From Verrucomicrobiota bacterium (GTDB lineage Bacteria > Verrucomicrobiota > Verrucomicrobiia > Verrucomicrobiales > Verrucomicrobiaceae): 64,000 nucleotides of DNA. A program made the translations under genes and the position numbers. The notes under the pieces are model-generated. The model was not told the origin of the DNA and did not search any database. It worked only from the letters and a program-made list of their open reading frames with translations. The first letter of the stretch is position 1. Each line of letters begins with the position of its first letter. Shown piece by piece: positions 1 to 8,796 of the stretch. The stretch lies in contig JAFLEI010000012.1 in the NCBI GenBank assembly GCA_017301975.1, positions 1 to 64,000 of the forward strand. Direction: 5' to 3'.

Positions 1-239
1 AGGCGAATCACTCGCCGCAGAAGTCCCAAAAAAACGAAAGACAAAGAAAACAACAACACACCTTTGACAGAGCCCTCATAGCAGGATGGGTGTGGCGACA
101 GCCCGCCCGTCCATGAGCGTGCTGCAAACTCTAGGGCGTTCGAACGTCCTGGTAGTCGGGCGGTTTGGCGGAGAGTGCTGTGGGACGAAGGACGGTTCTG
201 CGCGCCAAACACACCCAACCTACGACCGGACGTGGTGAA
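1..239. other. intergenic, no gene seen
   Basis: This stretch lies downstream of the minus-strand propeller gene, which ends at 240. No open frame here shows a recognisable protein. The only structure noticed is a short perfect palindrome, CGTTCGAACG, at 137-146. A gene entering from the left edge cannot be excluded for the first bases but is not supported. Confidence 0.4.
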
Positions 240-1127
240 TTAGCGCAGCACCTCCCCCTTCGTCACGTCTCCGGGCACATCCAGCAGCATGATCTGATTG
301 ATCGTCTTGAATTGCGCGTGGTCGGCCACGTCCCAGACGATCTTTTTGTCGCGCGTGACTTCGATGACCTGGGCCTGCTCGCCGATGTGGCCGTGGCCTA
401 GATAGACGCAGAAGACGGTGTTGCCATTGGGCAGGCGCTGGCAGCCGGCCATGAGGCGCAGGGTGTAGCCGGGGATATCGTTTTCAGCGAGCTCCCACAC
501 CACGTTTTCTTTGGCATCGAGTTCGCGCACCTGATGGCCATCGCCGCAGGTGATGAGCATGCCGCCCTCGGGCAGTGGCACGACTTCATGCGGATCTCCC
601 GGCACCTTGATCTGGCGCAGCACTTTGCCTTCGCCATCGAGTTCGACGATTTTGCCTTCGCCTTTGAAGCAGACGAGGTAGTGGCCGTTGGCGAGTTTGC
701 GCGTGCCGCGAAACTGGTTGTGCAGCTTGATCTCTGGCGCTGCGGTCAGCTTGATCTCCTTGGCGATCTTGCCGGCGCGATCCACCTCAATGATGCGGCT
801 GGTTCCACATTCCACGATCATCACCTTGCCATCCGGCAGCGGCTGGCAGGAATGCACCTCCACCTTCACATCCGTCGGTGCCTTGTACTCCCACACGACC
901 TTCTTGTCCGGCGTCACTTCCAGCGCCCCGCTGACAAAGCAGAAGAGGTAGTTTCCATTCGGCAGCTTCCAGCAGTCCTGCGGGGCCTTGCAGTCCCACT
1001 GCCACTCGATTTTCCCTTCGGCGGAGACCACGCAGACCTTGCCGCCACCGTAGTCGCAGCAGAGAAACGGATGGGCCGCAGAGGCGGTGGTGGCGAGGGT
1101 AAAGAGAGCAGCGAGAAGTCGGAGCAT
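240..1127 (-). CDS. secreted beta-propeller (PQQ/WD40-like) protein
   Basis: A 295-residue protein with an N-terminal signal peptide (hydrophobic residues 4-16, cleavage near ASA-AH). The rest is a series of about 40-residue repeats. Each has a strand of the type LPNGNYLFC, VEVHSCQPLPDGKV or LANGHYLVC, followed by a turn such as EVTPDKKVVWE or ELDAKENVVWE. This alternation of 'P(N/D)G(N/K)' and 'VVWE' is typical of PQQ-binding-like and WD40-like beta propellers; about six blades can be counted. Such proteins are exported and often bind ligands or other proteins, and the fold alone does not reveal a reaction. It appears monocistronic: the next minus-strand gene, rex, ends 245 bases away. Function unknown. 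Confidence 0.75.
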   Translation of the reverse strand: MLRLLAALFTLATTASAAHPFLCCDYGGGKVCVVSAEGKIEWQWDCKAPQDCWKLPNGNYLFCFVSGALEVTPDKKVVWEYKAPTDVKVEVHSCQPLPDGKVMIVECGTSRIIEVDRAGKIAKEIKLTAAPEIKLHNQFRGTRKLANGHYLVCFKGEGKIVELDGEGKVLRQIKVPGDPHEVVPLPEGGMLITCGDGHQVRELDAKENVVWELAENDIPGYTLRLMAGCQRLPNGNTVFCVYLGHGHIGEQAQVIEVTRDKKIVWDVADHAQFKTINQIMLLDVPGDVTKGEVLR

Positions 1128-1339
1128 GGTGAGGGTCGGATGGTGAGTCCGACATCAACGCATGCCACAGCGCGATTGCTTCAACTCATTCTCAGTCGTG
1201 AAAACGCGAATGCAGAAGAATGTCTGCGAATAACCGTGAATCAGAGTCCAGCCCAGCGCCCTTCGTGATTATTCGCGGCCATTCGGGGGCCTTTGCGTTG
1301 GATGCTTGATGCTCGACAAGCTTTATCGGCTCCCGACCA

Positions 1340-1363
1340 GAGCGGCATTGGAATGCCGCGCTC
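1340..1363. terminator. hairpin downstream of rex
   Basis: GAGCGGCATT at 1340-1349, a GG loop, then AATGCCGCGCTC form an imperfect stem with a two-base bulge. It sits within 35 bases of the rex stop codon (1373) on the minus strand. There is no T run, so it could be a weak terminator or a copy of a dispersed palindromic repeat. The 1128-1372 gap holds nothing else recognised. Confidence 0.4.
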
Positions 1364-1372
1364 CCAGGAGGA

Positions 1373-1990
1373 TCAGCGGATGAAGTAGCTCAAATTTTCC
1401 AGCTCCACGGCCAGATCCACGCTGTTGACGACGACGTGCTCCGGCACATCGAGGACGGTCGGCGAAAAGTTCAGGATGGCCTGGATGCCGTGCTGCACCA
1501 GATCGTTGACCACCGATTGCGCATTGCTGGCGGGCACGGTGAGGATGGCCATTTTCACATTCTGGCGGCGAATGAATTCGGCCATCTCAGTCATCGGCAG
1601 CACGGGCACGCTGATCTGAGGCACCTTGCGGGGGGCGAGGTCAAATGCCGCAGCCACTTCGAATCCCTCCTTGCGGAAGCCGCCGTAGCGCAGCAGAGCC
1701 GAACCGAGATTGCCGACGCCCACCAGAATCACCGGCTGCAATTTGTTCTGCCCCAGCACATCCCCGATGGTGCCGCTGAGGGCGTCCACATTGTATCCCA
1801 GACCTCGGGTGCCGAGCTGGCCGAAATACGCCAGATCCTTCCTCAACTGCGTGGACTTCACCCCGGCCGCTTTTGCCAGCGCGGCAGACGACACGGTGTC
1901 CACCTGGTTCTCACGCAGACGCTGCAGGCAGCGCTGGTAGATCGAAAGGCGGTAGATCGACTTGCGGGGGATGTCTATTTTGGCAGGCAT
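1373..1990 (-). CDS. rex: redox-sensing transcriptional repressor Rex
   Basis: Rex represses fermentation and respiration genes when NADH is low and leaves DNA when it binds NADH. The first 80 residues form the winged helix, including SIYRLSIYQRCLQRL and the recognition stretch VKSTQLRKDLAYFGQLGTRG, which is strongly conserved in Rex. The NAD-binding Rossmann fold follows with GVGNLGSALL near residues 92-101. The C-terminus, NLSYFIR, is the usual domain-swapping helix region. The ATG at 1988-1990 (MPAKIDIPRKS) is chosen over an upstream TTG because the family starts close to this point. It is the last gene of a probable minus-strand run from 6391. A GTGAA-AA-TTCAC inverted repeat lies just upstream and may be an autoregulatory site. 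Confidence 0.95.
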   Translation of the reverse strand: MPAKIDIPRKSIYRLSIYQRCLQRLRENQVDTVSSAALAKAAGVKSTQLRKDLAYFGQLGTRGLGYNVDALSGTIGDVLGQNKLQPVILVGVGNLGSALLRYGGFRKEGFEVAAAFDLAPRKVPQISVPVLPMTEMAEFIRRQNVKMAILTVPASNAQSVVNDLVQHGIQAILNFSPTVLDVPEHVVVNSVDLAVELENLSYFIR

Positions 1991-2003
1991 TGGTTGGAAC
2001 AAT

Positions 2004-2015
2004 GTGAAAATTCAC
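2004..2015. promoter_or_regulatory. rex: possible Rex-like operator before rex
   Basis: GTGAA and TTCAC arms separated by AA lie 14-25 bases upstream of the rex ATG. Known Rex sites have the form TTGTGAA-N4-TTCACAA, so the arms match but the spacer is two bases short. The position suits autoregulation. This is a weak call. Confidence 0.3.
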
Positions 2016-2056
2016 CCGAAAGTATCGGATGTCAACCAAGCTAGGCTGCTGGCCTA

Positions 2057-2848
2057 TCAACGCAGGGGACCCGCCTGTGGGTCGGGTGTCTGTCTTACCG
2101 GGGCTGAATCCGGAATTCGCTGGGAGGCCGGGATGTGGAGATTTTGTTCCAGCATCTTGAGGAATTCGATCAAACCTGGGGTCGCCTTTCTCTCGTCATA
2201 GAGCTTTTTCAAAATGGCGTAGCCCTTGGCCCACGAGGCCGGGTCGTTGGACTGCGCATAGGCAAAGCCAGCGAAGCGCTCGGTGAAGTTCAGTCCGCCA
2301 TGCTGAAATGAGTTCAGGTAGGCATCGCCCGAGGCCTTGAAGTCCTTGCTGCGGTTCCAGTGCAGGTCTCCCAGCTTTTGCCACAGTCGGGCATTGTCCG
2401 GCATCAGCTTCAATCCTTCGTTCAGAATATCGGTGCCGCGCTGGATATAGTCATGGAACAACTGCCCCCGCAGCGCCGGCTTCAGCTCCTTGTTGTAGAG
2501 ATAATACGAGGCCGCATTGTAGGCCATGTGCCAGGAAGCCTCCTCCCAGTAGCGGGCGTTGCGCGGCTGGAGTTCGGTCACGAACCCATAGTATTTGTCC
2601 ACCTGCGCCCAGTTCACCCGGGTGAACTCCACATGGGCACGCAGCTGGAAAATGGTGGCGATGAGCCCGCGCAAACCGCCGAACGCCGCGGCGAGGCCCA
2701 TCTGTCCCATGTTGCCCTTCACGCCCAGATGCAGCGGCGCATCCACCAGATGCATCGTGCGCAGATCATGCGTCACCCGCTGCTCCAGCGGCAGTTTCAG
2801 CACACCAAAAATCAGCAGGACGGCGGCAGCCTGGAGTTTTCGTTTCAT
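2057..2848 (-). CDS. TPR-like protein with N-terminal membrane anchor
   Basis: A 263-residue protein of unknown function. Residues 4-20 (LQAAAVLLIFGVLKLPL) form a signal anchor. From about residue 80 onward there are helical pairs reading like degenerate tetratricopeptide repeats: WAQVDKYYGFVTELQPRNARYW, then GTDILNEGLKLMPDNARLWQKLGDLHW. It starts with ATG overlapping the stop of the upstream ABC permease by four bases (ATGA), so it is translationally coupled to the transporter. It is therefore likely an accessory periplasmic or membrane-associated protein of that ABC system. Coupling is seen directly; the role is inferred. Confidence 0.75.
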   Translation of the reverse strand: MKRKLQAAAVLLIFGVLKLPLEQRVTHDLRTMHLVDAPLHLGVKGNMGQMGLAAAFGGLRGLIATIFQLRAHVEFTRVNWAQVDKYYGFVTELQPRNARYWEEASWHMAYNAASYYLYNKELKPALRGQLFHDYIQRGTDILNEGLKLMPDNARLWQKLGDLHWNRSKDFKASGDAYLNSFQHGGLNFTERFAGFAYAQSNDPASWAKGYAILKKLYDERKATPGLIEFLKMLEQNLHIPASQRIPDSAPVRQTPDPQAGPLR

Positions 2849-3768
2849 AGCTCCTTCTCCACAAAGACCAGGTGAGTGACGAAGAGGTACACCGTCATAT
2901 AGAGCGCTGCGATGCCGGTCATTTCATACACCGCCGCCCAGGGAACGATCTCGCCATTCGCCACGCTGTCCACCACGTCGAATTGTGCCAGGTCGGGGCA
3001 GATGGTGGCCAGCAGAAAGGTGGCGATGCGCGTGGCAGTGCTGCCGAGATTGGGCTGAAACACGAACTCGCGGATCATGGCATGACCATGGCCGATGATG
3101 GTGATGCAAAAGGTGATGACGATGGTGAAGAGCGTCGAACTCGCGATGCAGGACAGCAGCAGGGCCACGGTGGTCACCACGGCGGCTTTCAGGAAGATGG
3201 CCCACACCGCCCAGTGCAGGTTCCAGGTGAGTCCTTGTCTGGCGACGATTTCGCGGATCTGGGCCACCGCCTCGGGCGAATCCTGGTTTTCCGAATGCAG
3301 CTGGGAGACGGCGGAGGTGAACAGCATGGACTGCTGCAGCCACAAGATCAGGCTCAGCACGGCATCAATGATGACGAGGCCTGAGGCGATGAGCATCAGC
3401 ACTCCGAGAAGCTTGCCGAGCAGGTAGTCAAAGCGCGGCACCGGCTTGGAGAGGATGGTGTAGAGGGTGCGGTCCTCCATGTCTTTGGGCAGCAGCAAAG
3501 CGGTGGCCACAATGCCGAAGACGATGCTGAACACCTGCAGCACGCCGAGGGACATGGTCTTGAACTGGCTGAGCTGCTGCTCGGGATTGATGGTGGAAAA
3601 GCCAAAGCCCATGGCCGCCACCAGCGCGCAAAACAGCAGCAGGAAAGGCAGGATCTTCATCCGCATGAGCTGCGTCATCGTCGCATAGGCCAGCGTCCAC
3701 ACGCGCTTGGGTGAGAAGCGCACCGGAGCCACGGAGGCGGCGGCAGAACTTGGGGAGGCTTGGCTCAT
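2845..3768 (-). CDS. ABC transporter permease (ABC-2 type)
   Basis: A 307-residue integral membrane protein with about six hydrophobic segments: MKILPFLLLFCALVAAMGFG, VFSIVFGIVATALLLP, LLGVLMLIASGLVIIDAVLS, AIFLKAAVVTTVALLLSC, TIVITFCITIIGHG and a last one near IAALYMTVYLFVTHLVF. The phrase DMEDRTLYTILSKPVPR in the first cytoplasmic loop is typical of ABC-2 permeases of the NosY/GldF kind. It overlaps the ATPase gene upstream by four bases (3765-3768) and the TPR gene downstream by four, so the three are one operon. Substrate unknown. Confidence 0.85.
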   Translation of the reverse strand: MSQASPSSAAASVAPVRFSPKRVWTLAYATMTQLMRMKILPFLLLFCALVAAMGFGFSTINPEQQLSQFKTMSLGVLQVFSIVFGIVATALLLPKDMEDRTLYTILSKPVPRFDYLLGKLLGVLMLIASGLVIIDAVLSLILWLQQSMLFTSAVSQLHSENQDSPEAVAQIREIVARQGLTWNLHWAVWAIFLKAAVVTTVALLLSCIASSTLFTIVITFCITIIGHGHAMIREFVFQPNLGSTATRIATFLLATICPDLAQFDVVDSVANGEIVPWAAVYEMTGIAALYMTVYLFVTHLVFVEKEL

Positions 3769-4628
3769 GGTTTTTTGGGTTCGTTCGTGGCTTCAATGAA
3801 CAGGCGTTCCAGCGTTGTGCGCGGGTGGCCGCTGCGCAGCAGGCGCGTGCCGCCGCCTTCGGCCTTCACCAGTGCATCGATTTTCGCCAGCAGGTCAGGG
3901 GAGGCGTTTTCAAGAACCAGCTCGGTTTGATTTTCCACCGCGATCAGCTCGTTCAGCCGCCCTTCGCGCACCATGCGCCCATGCGCCATGATGCCTACGC
4001 GGTCGCACACCTCCTGCATCTGTTCCAGCAGATGGGATGTCACCAGCACCGTGATGCCACGAGTGCGAAACTCGATGATCAGATCCCGGATGATGCGCGA
4101 GCCGGAGGGGTCCACCCCTGCGGTGGGTTCATCCAGTACGAGCAGCCGTGGCTCGTGGATCAGCGCCTGTGCAAGGCCGAGGCGCTGCAGCATGCCTTTG
4201 GAATAACCGCCCACGCGCCGGGTGGCCGCATCTTCCAGTCCGGTCAGCGCCAGCATTTCCTCCGCGCGGGATTTTAGTTCATCCCCGCTCATGCCACACA
4301 ATTTGCCGTAGAAGTGCAGGGTCTCGCGTCCGGTCAGGTGCTTGTAGAAATAGGGGTTCTCCGGCAGGAAGCCCACACTGCGGCGGCTGGCCACTTCCAT
4401 GCTCGGGATGCCAAAGATGCGGGTGTCGCCTTCGGTCGCATTCAGCAGGCCCAGGATGGCCTTCATCGTCGTGGATTTGCCCGATCCATTAGGACCGATG
4501 AGGCCATAGACTTCGCCTGGCTGCACGGTGAATGAGACATCATGCACGGCGCGAAAGGCCCCTTTGCCAAGGTGGCCTTTGAAGACCTTGGTCAGGTGGT
4601 TGACGGAAACTGCGGGCGTGTCGCTCAT
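3765..4628 (-). CDS. ABC transporter ATP-binding protein
   Basis: A 287-residue ATPase partner of the adjoining permease. Walker A is GPNGSGKST near residue 45, the signature region reads YSKGMLQRLGLAQAL, and Walker B with the catalytic glutamate is LLVLDEPTAGVDP. The H-loop is VTSHLLEQM. The last 70 residues form the variable tail common in the CcmA/NatA-like class that serves ABC-2 permeases. Start ATG at 4626-4628 follows the acylphosphatase gene by 15 bases. Substrate cannot be told from sequence. Confidence 0.9.
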   Translation of the reverse strand: MSDTPAVSVNHLTKVFKGHLGKGAFRAVHDVSFTVQPGEVYGLIGPNGSGKSTTMKAILGLLNATEGDTRIFGIPSMEVASRRSVGFLPENPYFYKHLTGRETLHFYGKLCGMSGDELKSRAEEMLALTGLEDAATRRVGGYSKGMLQRLGLAQALIHEPRLLVLDEPTAGVDPSGSRIIRDLIIEFRTRGITVLVTSHLLEQMQEVCDRVGIMAHGRMVREGRLNELIAVENQTELVLENASPDLLAKIDALVKAEGGGTRLLRSGHPRTTLERLFIEATNEPKKP

Positions 4629-4643
4629 ACGGATTGGGACAGG

Positions 4644-4925
4644 TTAATCACGCAGAATGCTGAATCCACGCAAGTTTGGCTCTGCGGCAATGGCTTTGAC
4701 CTCTCGTTGTTTGATGTGAGAGCCCAGGCTGCTCTGCTGGATGTCTTCGAGGAATGCGTCGAGCTCATCGGATTCCAACGACTGCGCCAGCATTTCCACG
4801 CGGCCATCGGGCAGATTTTTGACCCAGCCGGTCACATCAAAGCCCGAGGCGATGCGTTTCGTGCTGTAGCGAAAGCCCACGCCCTGGACGCGGCCTGAAT
4901 AGAGAACATTTTTTGCGGTCATCAC
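4644..4925 (-). CDS. acyP: acylphosphatase
   Basis: A 93-residue acylphosphatase, the normal length for this small cytoplasmic enzyme that hydrolyses carboxyl-phosphate bonds such as those of acetyl phosphate or carbamoyl phosphate. Both signature regions are present: [10 protein letters not shown] with the phosphate-binding arginine, and [12 protein letters not shown] with the catalytic asparagine. The ATG overlaps the stop of the upstream gene (4922-4925), which indicates coupling in the same minus-strand operon as the ABC transporter and rex. Confidence 0.95.
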   Translation of the reverse strand: MMTAKNVLYSGRVQGVGFRYSTKRIASGFDVTGWVKNLPDGRVEMLAQSLESDELDAFLEDIQQSSLGSHIKQREVKAIAAEPNLRGFSILRD

Positions 4926-6391
4926 TTCATCAATAGTTTCAATGCGGCCCTGGCTTCTTCGCTGGCCGCTTCAATCAGCACCACACCCGCGTCCGCGCGA
5001 TTGCGCAGCAGGCTGACAAACCGGCCCTGCGCAGTGAACTCGCCTGTGCCCTGTGTTTTGTAGCGTTCCTTCAGGCAGTTCAGCATGGCCTTGAAAAAGG
5101 CATCAGCGGAAGACTTGTCCATGAAGAGTGTCTGCCATGCGGCGTGATCGCGTTTGGCACCGCCATCCGCCACCCAGGACAGCAGGCGATCCGCCACCAG
5201 CCCGCGTGCGCCGAGCGCGGCGTCTTCATCGGTGTTGTAGGTGCGCAGGGCTGTGGCGCAGGCGAACTTGCCAAGGCAGTCATCGAGATACGGCAGCACG
5301 TTCTTGAGCTTCACTTCGCCCAGTTGGATTTCCACCAGAGCGGGGCGCTCCTGATCGAGATACACTTCCGGCTCGATGACCTCCGCCGTGCTGGTGGGCG
5401 GGCGGCTGTAGGCGGCATTGAGCTGCTGGAAGCTGCCGGCGCTGTGCAGGGTCTGGGCAAAATCAAACCCCCGGCTGAAAGGGAACAGCGCCAGCTCCCG
5501 CAGGTAAGCCGGCATGGGCACCTGGTTGATCGGGTGATCGGGGTCTTCCGCAGGCAGATCATCCTTCAACTCGGAAGCCGGGTTTTGCAGGGAGTGCAGG
5601 AACCGCGTGAGCGCCGCATCTCCTGCGATCAATGAATCCCGAGCCAGCCGCATGTCGGTCTTCATGGGGCCATGCTGAGGCTGATACAAAATGCTGCCGT
5701 ATTCGCGCAGCAGTTGCCCGAAGGCGATGCCCAGCGGCTCGTTCGAAGTCACAGCAGGACCGGAAGCCGTGGGTGGATCAATCGTGAGCATGGTCTCCGA
5801 CTCTTCATCATACCAGCCGCCCAACTGGCGGGCCATGAGTGCGGCGCGCAGCGGCAGGGGATCAATCGCTTCAGGAATCCAGCCCAGCGCAGCGAGTCCG
5901 CGCGCAAGTTTTTTTCCCTCTTCATTCGGCTGCTGGCGTTTCAACCATGCCAGGATGATTTTTTCTACTTCCTCCTGGCTGACCGCCGTCGTGACGAGGG
6001 GCAGCGCATGGAGCTTGCGCATTTTCATCATCTCCAAGCCCATGCCCACGAAGTCCGGCGGCGCATCATCATCCTTCGGCGTCATCTTGGGCGCGTCCTT
6101 CATGCCCAGCATGCCGAGTTTCTGAATTAGCTGCGCATTCTCATCCTTCAGGGCGTCATTCTGGCCCTGGAGATATTCGATCTGGCCTTCCAGCAGCACG
6201 ATCTGCTTCTTGAGATCTTCCACCGCCTTGTTGGTGACGTCGATCGGTGGCGCTTCTTGTTTCACCGCAGCCACCGGGGGCTGCACGCTGACCGCTGGCG
6301 GCGGCTCCGGTTTCACTCCCGCCAGAAACAATGCCGCCGCACCTCCGAGCGCGAGGAGGATGATCAGCAGGGTGGCCGGGTTGAGCTTCAT
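4922..6391 (-). CDS. unknown anchored coiled-coil protein
   Basis: A 489-residue protein of unknown function. ATG at 6389-6391 ([13 protein letters not shown]) is taken as the start because it begins a clean signal anchor (residues 6-22); the frame stays open further upstream but would cross the divergent folP start. Residues 25-50 are proline-rich, and residues 52-90 ([20 protein letters not shown] and on) form a heptad-like coiled coil. The rest is largely helical without a known motif. It heads the run acyP-ABC-TPR-rex and shares a divergent promoter region (6392-6520) with folP. Confidence 0.75.
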   Translation of the reverse strand: MKLNPATLLIILLALGGAAALFLAGVKPEPPPAVSVQPPVAAVKQEAPPIDVTNKAVEDLKKQIVLLEGQIEYLQGQNDALKDENAQLIQKLGMLGMKDAPKMTPKDDDAPPDFVGMGLEMMKMRKLHALPLVTTAVSQEEVEKIILAWLKRQQPNEEGKKLARGLAALGWIPEAIDPLPLRAALMARQLGGWYDEESETMLTIDPPTASGPAVTSNEPLGIAFGQLLREYGSILYQPQHGPMKTDMRLARDSLIAGDAALTRFLHSLQNPASELKDDLPAEDPDHPINQVPMPAYLRELALFPFSRGFDFAQTLHSAGSFQQLNAAYSRPPTSTAEVIEPEVYLDQERPALVEIQLGEVKLKNVLPYLDDCLGKFACATALRTYNTDEDAALGARGLVADRLLSWVADGGAKRDHAAWQTLFMDKSSADAFFKAMLNCLKERYKTQGTGEFTAQGRFVSLLRNRADAGVVLIEAASEEARAALKLLMK

Positions 6392-6520
6392 CCTCAAACC
6401 ATGCAGCGGGAAAACGGTGCGGGCAATATCACGGGCTGTTTTTCCGCGTACTTTTCCACTTGGCGGACCCCCGTTCCAACTCAACATACCCGGCATCGGG
6501 CTGAGCCGCCCGCACCACCC

Positions 6521-7372
6521 ATGTTTCGCTGGCGATTTGGCAACCACGATCTCGATCTCACCCATCGCGGTCTCATCATGGGCATTGTCAATGTCACGCC
6601 CGACAGCTTTTCGGACGGCGGCCGCTTCAATGATCCCGGCCGCGCCGTGGAGCATGCCTTCGCGCTGCTGGCGGAAGGGGCGGACATCCTGGACATCGGC
6701 GGCGAATCCACCCGTCCGGGGGCCGAGCCCGTGAGCGAAACGGAAGAGCTGCACCGCGTGCTGCCCGTGATCCGCGCCGTGCGCTCACAAACCAAGGCGC
6801 TCATTTCCATCGACACCATGAAGGCCAGCGTGGCCCGCGCCGCGCTGGATGCCGGGGCGGACATCATCAATGACGTTACGGGACTGCGTGGCGATGCCGC
6901 CATGCCGCGCGTGGCTGCGGAATCCAAAGCAGGCCTAGTCGTCATGCACATGACCGGCACGCCGCAGACCATGCAGGCGCATCCGCAGTACGACGATGTC
7001 GTTGCTGCCGTGGCGGACTACTTTGCAAACCGCCTGCGGGTGCTGGAAAACGAAGGCATCGACCCCGAACGCATCGTGCTGGATCCCGGTTTCGGTTTCG
7101 GTAAAACGCTGGAGCACAATCTCACGCTCATGCGCGAACTGCCGCAGCTCGCCACGCAGCGGCCCCTGCTCGTCGGTGTCTCACGCAAGTCCATGATCGC
7201 CCGCGTCATGCACTCCGACGCCATGGAAGACCGCTTCTGGCCCACCATCGCCCTCAGCGCCTATGCGCGTGAGCACGGCGCACGCATCGTGCGCGTGCAT
7301 GACGTGAAGCCGAACTGTGAGGCGCTGCGGATGATGGAGGCGATTTTGGGACCTTTTGCAGCCGAGAGTTGA
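6521..7372 (+). CDS. folP: dihydropteroate synthase
   Basis: FolP condenses p-aminobenzoate with hydroxymethyl-dihydropterin diphosphate in folate synthesis. The 283-residue protein carries both family signatures: IMGIVNVTPDSFSDGGR near the start and ILDIGGESTRPGAEPV about 35 residues later. It also has the pterin-site regions DAGADIINDVTGLRG and LDPGFGFGKTLEHN, and ends with RVHDVKPN. The ATG at 6521 (MFRWRFGNHDLDL) gives the usual length; the longer frame from 6257 would run antisense through the neighbouring gene. No other folate gene is visible nearby. Confidence 0.95.
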   Translation: MFRWRFGNHDLDLTHRGLIMGIVNVTPDSFSDGGRFNDPGRAVEHAFALLAEGADILDIGGESTRPGAEPVSETEELHRVLPVIRAVRSQTKALISIDTMKASVARAALDAGADIINDVTGLRGDAAMPRVAAESKAGLVVMHMTGTPQTMQAHPQYDDVVAAVADYFANRLRVLENEGIDPERIVLDPGFGFGKTLEHNLTLMRELPQLATQRPLLVGVSRKSMIARVMHSDAMEDRFWPTIALSAYAREHGARIVRVHDVKPNCEALRMMEAILGPFAAES

Positions 7373-7373
7373 A

Positions 7374-7733
7374 ATGATGGGGGCGATTGCTGTCTCTAAA
7401 ATGGATGTATCCGACATAGCTGAGCTCAATTTGAACGATTCTTTGATCGTTCAAGCCCTCGTCAACTCAGCCTACGAGGTTGAGCTGCTGGTGGACTATA
7501 TCCTCGACTATTCATCGCAAGAAAGTGCTCTCCACAGATTGGTTTTTCAGGACTGCCTCTCCGCCGAGCTGCAACTCAATCTCGCATTTCAAGGCCCCAA
7601 CTCAATTCTTCATGGACATGAGGAACCTGGGCCAAACGGGTATCGAAAGTTCACCATCGAAACAAACACGACAGCCAGCCTGCTAATTATCACCGCCAAA
7701 CAATTGAAAATAATGCCTGCCTCTTTGGGGTGA
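7374..7733 (+). CDS. hypothetical protein
   Basis: A 119-residue acidic, soluble protein without a recognised motif. ATG at 7374 lies one base after the folP stop, so it may be co-transcribed with folP; a second ATG at 7401 (MDVSDIAELNLND) is an alternative start. The middle reads AYEVELLVDYILDYSSQESA, likely helical, and the C-terminus YRKFTIETNTTASLLIIT, likely beta. Its base composition is noticeably more A+T-rich than that of the flanking genes, which could indicate recent acquisition. Expression is not certain. Confidence 0.5.
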   Translation: MMGAIAVSKMDVSDIAELNLNDSLIVQALVNSAYEVELLVDYILDYSSQESALHRLVFQDCLSAELQLNLAFQGPNSILHGHEEPGPNGYRKFTIETNTTASLLIITAKQLKIMPASLG

Positions 7734-7754
7734 GCGTGAATACATTGCCCAGCC

Positions 7755-8012
7755 ATGAACGACGACACAGACAACTCACGGCAGACCTCGAATTCGTCCG
7801 CCATTACAGTTGTAGTCCTGGCGCTGCCACTGCTCTATGCTCTCAGCATGGGGCCAGTCGCCTTTGTATTTGGCAGATATCACTCCTTGAAATCGATGGA
7901 AAAGGCTGCCCAGGCATTTTATGCGCCAATGTTTTGGCTGCACGCGCACACGTTTTTGAAGGAGCCGCTTGAGTATTATTTGGGGTGGTGGGAGCGACTG
8001 GCCAGGAAGTGA
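7755..8012 (+). CDS. small membrane protein, tandem paralog 1
   Basis: An 85-residue protein with a short polar N-terminus, one hydrophobic segment (ITVVVLALPLLYALSMGPVA, about residues 16-35) and a conserved tail: AFYAPMFWL, then YYLGWWERLA. The pattern (L)Y.LS..PV, A.Y.P and a final YL.WW..LA recurs in the next two genes, so these are a tandem family. One transmembrane helix followed by an amphipathic tail suggests a small inner-membrane protein. Function unknown. Confidence 0.65.
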   Translation: MNDDTDNSRQTSNSSAITVVVLALPLLYALSMGPVAFVFGRYHSLKSMEKAAQAFYAPMFWLHAHTFLKEPLEYYLGWWERLARK

Positions 8013-8058
8013 GCTTGATTCGATCCAAGGACCTCGTCTGGCCCTGACATTATAACTG

Positions 8059-8313
8059 ATGAGCGAAGACTTCCGACATAAACCGGACAGAAATGCCGCA
8101 GGCCTCATGGCTCTTCTCCTGGCGCTGACGTTGGTTTACGTGCTCAGCATCAGGCCCGTGCTGTATCTTATGACAAAATACCATGCACCCATGACCGCGA
8201 ATCATTACGCGGCGGCTTTTTACCAGCCTCTTATCTGGCTGGGTGAAAACACTTCTTTCAAAGACCCGCTCTTGGCCTACGTCGGATGCTGGTTGGGACT
8301 GGCCATGCGCTGA
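8059..8313 (+). CDS. small membrane protein, tandem paralog 2
   Basis: An 84-residue paralog of the preceding gene with the same layout: polar start, hydrophobic segment GLMALLLALTLVYVLSIRPV, then AAAFYQPLIWL and a C-terminal LLAYVGCWLGLAMR. Here the WW pair of paralog 1 is CW. It follows paralog 1 by 46 bases on the same strand. Conservation of LS..PV and FY.P with little else points to old duplication under selection. Function unknown. Confidence 0.65.
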   Translation: MSEDFRHKPDRNAAGLMALLLALTLVYVLSIRPVLYLMTKYHAPMTANHYAAAFYQPLIWLGENTSFKDPLLAYVGCWLGLAMR

Positions 8314-8421
8314 TTTCAGCGGGCGTGTGAACACGTCTCTCATGCGCTTTGGCAAAGCCTCCCTCCAGACACGGCAGTAAAACGAAGGCTGACATCCAGT
8401 CTTGCCAAATGCAGACCTTTC

Positions 8422-8796
8422 ATGGCAGAGTTATCTGCGATGGATGAAGCCCCTCCCAGAAAAAGCTCCAGGACGGCAGTGAGCGCCACCATCCTCGCAG
8501 TCCTGCCGGTGCTTTACGTGCTGAGCGCTGGACCGGTGGGCTGCGTTCTTGAGCAATCGGTGTGGTGCCGCCGACGTCCGCGGCTAAAGAATGCAGTGTA
8601 TTCGGTTTACAGTCCCTTGCGGCCACTCTTTGAACACGAATACCTGGGCCCGCCTTTCCGGCGTTACCTCGAATGGTGGGATGAACTGGCCAAGGAGCCG
8701 AGGATGGTCCCGGATCCGTTTGTCCCCGCTGCCCAAGGCACAGCAGATCCTTTCGGCCAGCTTCCCAGCACTTCTGCGGATCAAGATCCGAAATAA
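8422..8796 (+). CDS. small membrane protein, tandem paralog 3 with C-terminal tail
   Basis: A 124-residue member of the same tandem family. It has the hydrophobic segment SATILAVLPVLYVLSAGPVG, then AVYSVYSPLRPLF and RRYLEWWDELAKEP, corresponding to the motifs of the other two. It differs in a longer arginine-rich loop and about 35 extra residues at the C-terminus, rich in P, A and D. The last 16 bases overlap the end of the convergent DapA-like gene. An internal ATG at 8440 is an alternative start. Function unknown. Confidence 0.6.
   Translation: MAELSAMDEAPPRKSSRTAVSATILAVLPVLYVLSAGPVGCVLEQSVWCRRRPRLKNAVYSVYSPLRPLFEHEYLGPPFRRYLEWWDELAKEPRMVPDPFVPAAQGTADPFGQLPSTSADQDPK

Noticed and set aside
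2068..2083. GACCC-GGGTC hairpin near the TPR gene end
   Set aside because: Only five base pairs and inside the coding region.
6257..6520. N-terminal extension of FolP
   Set aside because: The extension translates antisense to the neighbouring gene and is absent from the family; ATG 6521 gives the normal length.
4922..6754. Longer version of the coiled-coil protein starting at 6754
   Set aside because: It would overlap the folP coding region on the other strand; the ATG at 6391 begins a proper signal anchor.
8324..8335. CGTGTGAACACG palindrome between small membrane proteins
   Set aside because: Five-base arms with a two-base centre; too short to call an operator or terminator without conservation data.
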